Of a stretch of DNA of 64,000 bases, positions 17,798 through 25,432 are shown in pieces (the stretch's first letter is position 1; every line of letters begins with the position of its first letter). The position numbers were made by a program, and so were the translations under genes. This DNA is from Contendibacter sp031732755 (GTDB lineage: Bacteria > Pseudomonadota > Gammaproteobacteria > Competibacterales > Competibacteraceae): NCBI GenBank assembly GCA_031732755.1, contig JAVMKI010000029.1, positions 1-64,000 of the forward strand, given 5' to 3'. The notes below the pieces were generated by a model. That model searched no databases. It saw only the letters and a program-made list of their open reading frames with translations, and was not told the origin of the DNA.

Positions 17798-19655
17798 ATG
17801 AAAAAGCTATTTTCGTGTGTAATTTTCCTTTTTGGGTTCTACACATCCTCTTACGGACAGGCACCGGTACCAAACAGCGTTGTAGAAGAAAACATTCATA
17901 CATTTCTTTCGACCCCAGCAGCCAGCGCAATAACTATAATTCCAGTTATAATTTTAAGATATCTGCCGACCCTTGATGGCTTGAATCTTGATGTGTCAAA
18001 AGCTACCGACTATTGGAGTTTGGGAGAGATTACTCTTGCACAACTTAAGAAAAATATAGATACCTATAACGTCCGTGGAAAATTCATGCTGGAAGAGGGA
18101 TCAAGATTTCGTGGCTATAAAGATGCTAGTGCAAAACCTTATCTTGGCTATAAGGTTATTAAATCTTGGACTGTTTACAGTCAAATACCGATTAGTAGTA
18201 TATTCAAGGGTGGAGAAGTTCCATTTCCTGACTTCTTTAAGATTGCAGAAGAGTTTGACTTTAAAAAATATGTTGAAGACTTTGGAGTAAAAGAAATTTG
18301 GGTTTGGTATGGCCAGCCAGCTATGCCTGGTTGGCCATCCTATGATCCACAGATTCATAAAGCTGAAAATTTTGTTGGATTTATCGAATCTAATATGTCT
18401 AGTTCTATTACAGGGGATATTTCCAATAGCTATAGGCAAAATGACCTGCCTTTGTATTCGAATAGCTACGTTGTATATTGTTATAACTTCCGAAGAACAC
18501 AAGCTGAAATGATTCATAATCATGGACATCAGCTCGAATCGATTTATAAATACGTGGCGCTTCGGCAAGATGGAAATGATGATTTATTTGTTAAGGATTT
18601 TTCGGGTTGGGGGGCAAACTATTCGTCACCGCCTATCGGGAGAGCAGGTGATACTCATCATCCACCAAACACGATAATTGACTACGATTACAATAACTTG
18701 ACCTTAGTGGATAGTGACATCGAAGATTGGCGGCCTGATGCTCTTGGCGTAAGTAAACTAGTTAATATGAACACATGGGGTAATATCAATTATACTTGGC
18801 CAGCAACTGAAATACCATTTCAACAGAAAGTCGAATCACAATGGTATATTTACTGGATGCAGAATATGCCCGGCTATCAGAATATGATCCCTTACCAAAC
18901 AAGTACTATGACAAACTGGTGGGAGTTTACGGCTGATTGGGATGGGGCTATAAAAGAAGGGAAGGGGCTTCATCTCAACCATGGCAGTAACAAACCTAGT
19001 TCCCTATTGGCAGGTTTGACCACCAACGGCCAAGTTTACTACACCTACAGCTTCATAAATTGGACGCATGTTCCTGGGCAGTTAAACCAGCTTCAAGTTG
19101 GCGATTTCAATGGTGATGGCCGTGATGATTTAGCTGGCTTGGCGAGCAACGGTTNNNNNNNNNNNNNNNNNNNNNNNNNNNNNNNNNNNNNNNNNNNNNN
19201 NNNNNNNNNNNNNNNNNNNNNNNNNNNNNNNNNNNNNNNNNNNNNNNNNNNNNNGTGGGTTAGCCCAACTGCGGGTCGGCGATTTCAATGGTGATGGCCG
19301 TGATGATTTAGCTGGCTTGGCGAGCAACGGTTCCATCTGGTACACAACGAACTTCAGTACTTGGACCCAAGTTCCGGGTGGGTTAGCCCAACTGCGGGTC
19401 GGCGATTTCAATGGTGATGGCCGTGATGATTTGGCTGGCTTGGCGAGCAACGGTTCCATCTGGTACAACGCTAACTTTAATACCTGGATCCAAATCTCCG
19501 GTCAGTTGATCCGGTTGGCAGTGGGCGACTTCAACGGTGATGGCCGTGATGATTTGGCCGGCTTGGCAGGTAATGGCTCCATCTGGTACAGCACCAGCCT
19601 GAGTACTTGGACTAATATCCCTGGTCAGATGAACCGACTTGCAGGGGACGATTGA
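17798..19655 (+). CDS. Secreted protein with C-terminal FG-GAP-like repeats (interrupted by assembly gap)
   Basis: Start ATG at 17798 follows TCAGGAGGAAGC, and the product begins with a clear signal peptide (MKKLFSCVIFLFGFYTSSYG). Residues of about 25-390 form a domain I do not recognise, rich in aromatic residues, with the notable segments VKEIWVWYG, NFRRTQAEMIHNHGHQLE and HHPPNTIIDYDYNN. The C-terminal part is built from 41-residue units with VGDFNGDGRDDLAGLASNG, a calcium-binding-type FG-GAP/VCBS pattern, consistent with a surface or extracellular beta-propeller. The reading frame changes across the N-run because the gap length is a placeholder. The last unit breaks off at LAGDD then stop. 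The gene is AT-rich and sits next to a decayed IS element, suggesting transfer. Function unknown. Confidence 0.75.
19097..19649 (+). repeat. Tandem 123-bp coding repeats
   Basis: Units starting GTxGGCGATTTC at 19097, 19275, 19398 and (diverged) 19521 encode VGDFNGDGRDDLAGLASNG plus a 22-residue linker. The visible spacing 19275 to 19398 to 19521 is exactly 123 bp. Units next to the gap are almost identical at DNA level, which explains the assembly break. The last unit is more diverged. Confidence 0.9.
19155..19254. other. Assembly gap (100 N)
   Basis: A run of exactly 100 N, the usual placeholder for an unknown length, inside the tandem repeats. As placed it breaks the reading frame. With a 123-bp period, the true missing length should be 45 bp plus a multiple of 123. 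Confidence 0.98.
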
Positions 19656-19778
19656 AGCCAATTATTTAGTGTTAAAGATGACCGTAAGGAGCTTACCGGT
19701 GGCGAGATGTTGCAAAGGCGGATTATTCATCAGTTTTTGTGTCTACGCGGTGTGTAGGCGAACTCTGTTGAGGTTGCT

Positions 19779-20750
19779 TCAGCTCAGCGCACGGGTCGTG
19801 AGTTGCAGTAAATCCCACAGGTCGAAAACGCGCGCGGCATAGGCGTCGTGCAGCCGGTAGTCGCCACCCTGGCCGGTCAATTCCTGTTCGAGCGCGTCCA
19901 GTAGTTTCATCAGTTTGCGTTGATGCAGGCCCAGCGCCTGCTGGAGAGGGTCGGTGATCACGCCGGTGCCGGCGCTCAACACGCCCAGCGCTAGCATGAG
20001 CCCACCCGTGGTAGCTATCAGCAGCCCGGCGGAGGCTGTGGCCGGGAAGAAACCGTAATACAGTGAGCCCAGCGTTGGCCCCAGTATGAAGTTGGCGATG
20101 GCCAGATGGTTGGCGATGGTGGTAGCGGTAACGCTGCCGATCGCCATCGCGCCAGGGGTGAACTGTTTGAAGGCGGCAACGCCGGCGGCCAGACTGAGTA
20201 GAGAGCCGGATAAATCGGTGGCGGCTGTACGGTTGCTGGTGTAGGTGAGCAGATAGTCCTCAAGCCGCCGCCGAAAATTCCGATGGTGGGCGAGTTCATC
20301 CAGCCGAAGCAGTTCGGGAATCAGCAATTGGCTGATGGTCTGGTGCGCCAGGATCGTTTCCAGTAGCGCATCCCGCGTACAGCGCCGTTTTCCCTGTTCG
20401 AAGGGCAGTTCCAGCAGTTCGCTGTAGATCAGCCACTCGATTTCGCGTTCGACATCGGTTTTGAAACCGGGAGGCAGGCGGTCGAGGTGTCGGGCGAGCG
20501 CTTCCAGGCGAAACACGCGGCCCAACTTCGCGCCCCCGCGCGCCACCAGGTGAGGGATAGCCCAGAGTACGTTGGCGGGGGTACGCGCCAAATCCAACCC
20601 GAGGGCGTGGCGGTTGATTCGCAGCGCACCCCGGAACGAGTAGTGCCGATGCGCAAAGGCGTCCACTCGCGCCCGACGTTCGGCCAGATACTGTTGAGTG
20701 GCTTCAGTGACGGCGACGTGAATCCGAGCCATCAGGTCCGCGTCGGCCAT
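19779..20750 (-). CDS. Uncharacterised membrane-associated protein (DUF6635-like?)
   Basis: The 323-residue product has an N-terminal soluble part with ATQQYLAERRARVDAFAHRHYS and INRHALGLDLARTPANVLWAIPHLVARGG. It is followed by helical, partly hydrophobic segments around residues 185-265 (AIGSVTATTIANHLAIANFILGP and LLIATTGGLMLALGVLSAGTG). I chose ATG 20750 because CGGAG sits 7 bp upstream; an ATG seven codons earlier has poor spacing. The layout reminds me of DUF6635 proteins, but this is recollection without a search. It follows the 59-codon gene at 20796 by 45 bp on the same strand and is probably co-transcribed with it. Confidence 0.7.
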   Translation of the reverse strand: MADADLMARIHVAVTEATQQYLAERRARVDAFAHRHYSFRGALRINRHALGLDLARTPANVLWAIPHLVARGGAKLGRVFRLEALARHLDRLPPGFKTDVEREIEWLIYSELLELPFEQGKRRCTRDALLETILAHQTISQLLIPELLRLDELAHHRNFRRRLEDYLLTYTSNRTAATDLSGSLLSLAAGVAAFKQFTPGAMAIGSVTATTIANHLAIANFILGPTLGSLYYGFFPATASAGLLIATTGGLMLALGVLSAGTGVITDPLQQALGLHQRKLMKLLDALEQELTGQGGDYRLHDAYAARVFDLWDLLQLTTRALS

Positions 20751-20795
20751 GCACGGACTCCGTGTCTCCATTCCTCGAATTTGCTAAGCCTGGGA

Positions 20796-20975
20796 TCAGG
20801 CCCGCTTAGACAGAGCGCTGTACAACTGCCGACTCAAGCCTTGAATGACCAGCAGATAGTAGCGAGCCTCAATCAGGTCCGGGTAGGGACCAAAGCATTC
20901 ATTGAATACCTTGAACCACCAACCGCCGTGTTCGAACCAGATAAACGGATGTTGAAACTTATGCGTGCCACGCAT
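20796..20975 (-). CDS. Small 59-residue protein, unknown
   Basis: An open frame on the minus strand starting MRGTHKFQHPFIWFEHGGWW and ending GLSRQLYSALSKRA. GAGAGG lies about 8 bp before the ATG, a good ribosome-binding site. The composition is rich in aromatic residues (five Trp/Phe in the first 25), and the middle reads FNECFGPYPDLIEARYYLL. It lies 45 bp upstream of the 323-residue gene on the same strand, so the two probably form an operon. I do not recognise the family; the ribosome-binding site and coding-like composition are the only support. Confidence 0.55.
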   Translation of the reverse strand: MRGTHKFQHPFIWFEHGGWWFKVFNECFGPYPDLIEARYYLLVIQGLSRQLYSALSKRA

Positions 20976-21474
20976 GGTTTTAACCTCTCACCTGTAATTG
21001 ACCGCCATCGCAGGCCAAGTGCGCCTGCTCAATGTCTTGAGCTATTGTTGGTTTTACGTGGGCGTCGCTTTTGGGGATTCAGACCGCCACGCTAAGTATA
21101 TTAGTTGATGAGCAGCAATTTCATAGGTCGAAATAGGCCATCAACCATGGTCAAGTATAGATGATTTTTGCTGCGATGCGGAATGATCTGGCGGGGGATG
21201 GCGAGAGAGGCGGAGTTAATCGAGTGGTTGTCATGCGACAGGCCCAGTCCGGTTTCCCCCACGAGGAGAAAGCCAGCGGAACCAGCGAATACCCTAGAAA
21301 ACAGTGATGAGCTTGTGAAGAATAACTTGTTGCCTTTGAAGCGATTTTTCGGCATCGGTTTCATACAAAGCTCATCCTCCCAGGGCGTGGCCCTGACAGA
21401 GCACGGTTATGTTAGCACCCCGCCCCCGCTGCCGAGGATTGCTGGCGATGATCAAACAACGCGGGTGAAAGGGT
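20976..21474. other. Intergenic stretch, no gene identified
   Basis: About 500 bp without a convincing gene. An 87-codon minus-strand frame at 21101-21364 has no ribosome-binding site and no family I recognise. The segment is bounded by the small minus-strand gene and the pdxH promoter region. Confidence 0.5.
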
Positions 21475-21480
21475 TATAAT
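21475..21480 (+). promoter_or_regulatory. Probable -10 box for pdxH
   Basis: A consensus TATAAT lies 42 bp upstream of the pdxH ATG. The -35 region is weak (no TTGACA-like hexamer 16-18 bp upstream), so this is a tentative promoter. Confidence 0.4.
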
Positions 21481-21521
21481 GATCAACCTCTACTGTTCAG
21501 CCCCAGGAAACCGGAACCGCC

Positions 21522-22166
21522 ATGAGTCAATCCCTCGCCGAGCTTCGCCAGGAATACGTCCGGGGTGCCTTGAGCAAGGCCGATATCGACCCCGATCCCC
21601 TCAAACAGTTTCAACGCTGGTTGGGAGACGCCATCGCCGCGCGCCTGCCTGAGCCCAATGCGATGACGCTTGCCACGGCTGATCGGACCGGTCGCCCCTA
21701 CGCGCGCGCGGTGCTGCTTAAGGAATGCGATGCCGACGGCTTCGTGTTTTACACCAACTACCGCAGCGACAAGGGTCAGCAACTGGCTGCCAGTCCACAT
21801 GCCGCCCTGTTGTTTCTATGGCTGGAGCTGGAGCGGCAGGTCCGGGTGGAAGGAACCGTCAGCAAGATTCCACCCGCCGAATCCGAGGCCTATTTTCGAA
21901 CCCGTCCGCGTGAAAGCCGACTGGGTTCGCTGGCGTCGCGGCAGAGTCAGGTGGTGGTCAGCCGACAAATTCTGGACGAGCGTTTCCAGACATTGGATGC
22001 GCAATATCCAGATGACAATATTCCGATACCGCACCATTGGGGCGGTTACCGGATTCGACCGGAGATACTGGAGTTCTGGCAGGGCCGGCATGGCCGAATG
22101 CATGACCGCTTGCGTTATCGGCGGAGCGTCGAGGGCGGTTGGCTGTTGGAACGGCTGGAACCTTGA
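21522..22166 (+). CDS. pdxH: Pyridoxamine/pyridoxine 5'-phosphate oxidase
   Basis: FMN enzyme that oxidises pyridoxamine or pyridoxine 5'-phosphate to pyridoxal 5'-phosphate in vitamin B6 salvage and synthesis. The 214-residue product begins LRQEYVRGALSKADIDPDPLKQF. It has the FMN-contact segments RPYARAVLLKECDADGFVFYTNYRSDKGQQL and RQVRVEGTVSKI, the RPRESRLGSLASRQS motif, and ends GRMHDRLRYRRSVEGGWLLERLEP, all matching PdxH. Stands alone on this strand. Confidence 0.96.
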   Translation: MSQSLAELRQEYVRGALSKADIDPDPLKQFQRWLGDAIAARLPEPNAMTLATADRTGRPYARAVLLKECDADGFVFYTNYRSDKGQQLAASPHAALLFLWLELERQVRVEGTVSKIPPAESEAYFRTRPRESRLGSLASRQSQVVVSRQILDERFQTLDAQYPDDNIPIPHHWGGYRIRPEILEFWQGRHGRMHDRLRYRRSVEGGWLLERLEP

Positions 22167-22615
22167 GTTCCGTCTTCATCCATGTCGCATTTCCGTCCGA
22201 TGCCGCCGCTGCCTAGCTAGTTGCCAGTCTGGCCATGGATGCCCGGCACTACCGCGTGGGCGACTTCACTAACGTCGGCGGAATGGTGGCTGAGTCGGAC
22301 CACGACCGGCGAGCCATGTGTTCATCTCTATATTTTTCTGGAGCCGGACTGTTCCCACGTCAGCGCGACCCTTCATCGAAGCATTGCCGGGTGATTGCCC
22401 CTGGCTCCTGTTTTATCCCTAGGGATTGAGCCATGTTGAGCCACGCGCTGAGTTCACTGCTGGTCGCCGTCGCCGCGCTGGTGCCGACCGGGTTGGCGGC
22501 GTGGTAGAGGCGCTCCGCCGAGGCGACAAGCCCCAGTGACATGGCGGTGGGTGGCCGGTGCGTGGTTGGAAGTTTCTATCGGGACGTAATGCTTTGCTGA
22601 ATAGGTCGAGCAAAG
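22167..22615. other. Intergenic stretch, no gene identified
   Basis: About 450 bp with no gene I can support. A 24-codon frame at 22432 (MLSHALSSLLVAVAALV...) looks like a short membrane segment, but nothing else supports it. The segment ends at a promoter-like sequence. Confidence 0.45.
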
Positions 22616-22643
22616 TTGCGGAATTAGTCGCGTCCGGTATAAT
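22616..22643 (+). promoter_or_regulatory. Sigma-70-type promoter
   Basis: TTGCGG (22616-22621), a 16-bp spacer and a perfect TATAAT (22638-22643). No annotated protein follows in the sense direction before the terminator at 22880, which makes a non-coding transcript plausible. Confidence 0.6.
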
Positions 22644-22735
22644 GCGCCCGTTGTTGATCACGCTTGGCTACACCGAGCGGTCCTCGTGGGTTGGAGGAGG
22701 ATTTCCGGGATTTGCAAGGTTTGACGATGAATAAT

Positions 22736-22764
22736 AAAAAAGGCCGGACATCAGCGATCCGGCC
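22736..22764 (-). terminator. Possible minus-strand terminator after the acyl carrier gene
   Basis: Read on the minus strand, GGCCGGA...TCCGGCC is a 7-bp GC-rich stem followed directly by T6. It lies about 300 bp downstream of the acyl carrier protein gene and could end that transcript. It also forms part of the plus-strand small RNA candidate. Confidence 0.45.
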
Positions 22765-22879
22765 AAAAACCACCAAAGGAGGGTTGCGTGACGAAAAAAG
22801 GGAGAGAAACCCCACCACGCGCACCCGATATTAGAGTTCTGGATTAGAGCAAACACCCTAATCCCTCCCGACATGGCGA

Positions 22880-22906
22880 CCGATCCCAAAAGGATCGGTT
22901 TTTTTT
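22880..22906 (+). terminator. Rho-independent terminator
   Basis: CCGATCC (22880-22886), loop CAAAA, GGATCGG (22892-22898), then T8. A classic plus-strand terminator with no protein gene just upstream, which supports a non-coding transcript ending here. Confidence 0.85.
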
Positions 22907-23066
22907 AGGGCGAACATCACCTCCCATTGGCGTCTAGGGGCAAGAGAATTCTACCGCTGGGGGAATCCGCCGATGCTGATGCGCCAAATTCGAGGCGCGC
23001 CCTGGTACCAGGCTGGTATTGCCGAAGCTGGTGCTATTTCCAGTCGAGCGTTCGTGCAAGGGCCGA

Positions 23067-23330
23067 TCAGGCTGCCGTCGCCAACCGTTCGATCAGGTAA
23101 CGTTCGCAGCCTTTCAACGTGGACAGCTTTGGATAGTCGAAGTCGAAAATGGTCACGTTCGTTTCCTTTTCCAGACTCATCATGAGCCGTAAAAAGTCAA
23201 TGGAGTCCAGTTCGATCTGGTCATGAAAACTGACGTCGGGGTTGATCGCCTGGGTATTGGCGTTCGGCGCGATATCGCCGAGGACGCGCAGGATCATGGC
23301 GCGAATTTGCTCTTGGCTCATGGCGTTCAT
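23067..23330 (-). CDS. Acyl carrier protein
   Basis: The 87-residue product is an acyl carrier fold. It contains HDQIELDSIDFLRLMMSLE, in which the Ser of the D-S-I-D motif is the expected 4'-phosphopantetheine attachment site. The ATG at 23330 (MNAMSQEQIRAMILRVLGDI) has AAGGAA about 6 bp upstream; an in-frame ATG at 23363 lacks this. It is not the fatty-acid AcpP (no fabG/fabF neighbours, and its sequence is more diverged). It lies 182 bp downstream of an acyl-CoA synthetase on the same strand, so it may accept acyl groups in a specialised pathway. That link is inference. Confidence 0.85.
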   Translation of the reverse strand: MNAMSQEQIRAMILRVLGDIAPNANTQAINPDVSFHDQIELDSIDFLRLMMSLEKETNVTIFDFDYPKLSTLKGCERYLIERLATAA

Positions 23331-23512
23331 GGAACTTTCCTTCTCTCGGTTCAGTAAGCTCAAACCCTGTTATTGGATTTGGTCGGCATGTTGCGCCGCA
23401 ACATCAGTGTGCCGCCACACTCCGCAAAAAGCAAGCGATTTTCGTGCCGACCCAGTAAAAGAGGATTTGAGTCTCATCCTAGCCGCGAGAATTAGAACAA
23501 ACCTACTAATTT

Positions 23513-25261
23513 TCAGGAGCTTTGCTCCGCGCTGTTTTCCAGGGTCGACAAATCGCCCGCTGGCAGCCCCAGTTCCCTGGCCCGTAGCAGGCGGCGCATG
23601 ATCTTGCCGCTGCGGGTCTTGGGCAAATCCGCCACGAACTCTAGTTCGCGCGGCGCCACCGCTGGCCCCAGTCGGGTGCGGGCGAAGCCGATCAGTTCCT
23701 TGCGCAACGTGTCGCTGGGCGCGTAGTCGGGTTTGAGCGCCACGAACGCCTTGATGATCTGGCCGGCGAACGCATCCGGCTTGCCGATCATGCCAGCCTC
23801 GGCCACCGCTGGGTGTTCCAGCAGCACGCTTTCAATCTCGAAGGGCCCGATCAAATGGCCAGCGGTCTTGATGACGTCATCGGCGCGACCCAGAAACCAG
23901 TAATAACCGTCCGCGTCGCGAGTGGCCAGATCACCGCTCAGATACCAGCCATCGGCGAAGCAACACCGGTAGCGCTCTTCGTCGTCCAGATAGCCGCGAA
24001 ACAGCGATGGCCAACCAACCCGCAACGCTAGTTCGCCCTCCGCGCCCGGTTCAAGAAGGTCCACGCCACCCTCTGGCCGTCGCCGGACGATGGCCGCTTC
24101 GATGCCTGGCAACGGGCGCCCCATTGAGCCGGGACGAATGTCTTGGGCGCGGGTGTTGGCGATCATGATGGCGCCGGTTTCGGTCTGCCACCAGGTATCG
24201 TGAAAGGGCTGACCCAACGTTTCCAGACCCCAGACCACGCCTTCGGGATGCAGTGGCTCACCGACGCTGGCGGCGAAGCGCAGTGCGCTCAGGTCGTAGT
24301 CTTGAACCGGTTGGGCCCCGGCTTTCACCAACATGCGAATCGCGGTCGGAGCGGTGTACCAGACATTGACCCGCTCCCGTTCGAGAATGGTGTACCAGCG
24401 ACGGACGTCAAATTCGGCTTCGTCCACCACCAGGGTTACGCCGTTGGTCAATGGGGCGATAATGCCGTAGGACACGCCAGTGACCCAGCCCGGATCGGCG
24501 GTGCACCAATAAACATCGCCGGGGCGCAGGTCAAGCACTTGCCGACCCGTCAGGCGATGGGCGACCACCGCCTCATGAACGTGAATCGCGCCCTTGGGTG
24601 AACCGGTGGTGCCACTGGTGAAATGCAGCAGCGCCCAATCTTCCGGGTCGGTGAAGGGAATGGTGAACTGGTCGGATTCGGCGTTCAGCAGGGCGTGGAA
24701 TGAGCGGGTATCTGGTTCCGCGCCGCTATCGGTCAGCAGCACATACGCCAGATCCGGCAATGCGCCGCGTTGCTCCCGCACCTTGCGTTCGTACAGAAGC
24801 GTGGTGGTGACCAGCACCCGCGCCCGGCTTTTGGCCAGCCGCACCCGCACGGGCTCCGGGCCGAAAGCGGAAAACAGCGGACAGAACACCGCGCCGACTT
24901 TCAGCGCGCCCAGGGCGGTGATGTATAGTTCGGGCAGCCGTCCGGCCAATACGCAGATCCGGTCGCCTCGTTCGATGCCTAGTCGGTTCAGCCCGTTGGC
25001 GAACCGGTTGCTCAACCGAGCCAACTCGGCGTAACTGAACTCGCGTCGCTCGCCATTTTTGCCCAGCCAGCGCAGGGCGATGGTTTCGCCCCGACCCGCC
25101 CGAACCTGCCGGTCCACGGCTTCGTGAGCGATGTTCAAGCCGCCACCGGGCAAACCTTCCAGTTCGGCGCGGGCCGTTTCCCAGGAAAAGGGGGCGGCGG
25201 CGGTCGGATTCGGCGCCTGTCCGCTTGATTCCGGAGTTTTGCGTATCGTCGTCCAGTTCAT
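23513..25261 (-). CDS. acsA: AMP-forming acetyl-CoA synthetase (AcsA-type)
   Basis: Activates acetate (or a short acyl acid) via acyl-AMP to acyl-CoA. The 582-residue product shows the ANL-family signatures in order: FTSGTTGSPKGA (P-loop-like AMP-binding), WWQTETGAIM, YLSGDLATRDADGYYWFLGRADDVIK, and a C-terminal PKTRSGKIMRR with the catalytic lysine at about residue 553. The length matches AcsA of Bacillus type more than the 650-residue Acs. GAGGA precedes the ATG. A Pat-like acetyltransferase gene is divergently transcribed 171 bp away, and its usual target is exactly this lysine. Substrate is inferred. Confidence 0.92.
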   Translation of the reverse strand: MNWTTIRKTPESSGQAPNPTAAAPFSWETARAELEGLPGGGLNIAHEAVDRQVRAGRGETIALRWLGKNGERREFSYAELARLSNRFANGLNRLGIERGDRICVLAGRLPELYITALGALKVGAVFCPLFSAFGPEPVRVRLAKSRARVLVTTTLLYERKVREQRGALPDLAYVLLTDSGAEPDTRSFHALLNAESDQFTIPFTDPEDWALLHFTSGTTGSPKGAIHVHEAVVAHRLTGRQVLDLRPGDVYWCTADPGWVTGVSYGIIAPLTNGVTLVVDEAEFDVRRWYTILERERVNVWYTAPTAIRMLVKAGAQPVQDYDLSALRFAASVGEPLHPEGVVWGLETLGQPFHDTWWQTETGAIMIANTRAQDIRPGSMGRPLPGIEAAIVRRRPEGGVDLLEPGAEGELALRVGWPSLFRGYLDDEERYRCCFADGWYLSGDLATRDADGYYWFLGRADDVIKTAGHLIGPFEIESVLLEHPAVAEAGMIGKPDAFAGQIIKAFVALKPDYAPSDTLRKELIGFARTRLGPAVAPRELEFVADLPKTRSGKIMRRLLRARELGLPAGDLSTLENSAEQSS

Positions 25262-25432
25262 GCCGGTCCTCGCGTTTGGATCATCATCGTCGGTAAACGT
25301 TATTGTTAAGGAAAAGCTGAATCACCGCCAAGCCTGGCACCGCTACTCAAGTCAAGCCGCCGTGGTCGAATCGCGCTACCATAGAACCCTTCCGACTCGA
25401 TCCGACGGTTTTCCTCGCGCGGGAGGCGCCTC

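Larger units (their letters stand above)
22650..22906 (+). ncRNA. Candidate small RNA (about 255 nt)
   Basis: Between a good promoter and an intrinsic terminator lie several hairpins: GGCCGGA/TCCGGCC (22742-22764), GGATTAG/CTAATCC separated by 10 bases near 22845-22865, and the terminator stem. AGGAGG and AGGGAG occur in unpaired stretches. The only sizeable sense frame is 35 codons (22727-22834; MNNKKGRTSAIRPKTTKGG...), very basic and with no good ribosome-binding site at the usual distance, so a small protein is the alternative reading. It matches no RNA family that I recognise. Confidence 0.4.

Noticed and set aside
21101..21364. 87-codon minus-strand frame
   Set aside because: No ribosome-binding site and no recognised domain; lies in a stretch with no other coding signal.
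22432..22506. 24-codon frame MLSHALSSLLVAVAALV...
   Set aside because: Hydrophobic but without a convincing ribosome-binding site or any partner gene of the KdpF or CydX type nearby.
22642..22734. 30-codon frame starting within the TATAAT box
   Set aside because: Its ATG overlaps the -10 element, so a transcript from that promoter could not include it.
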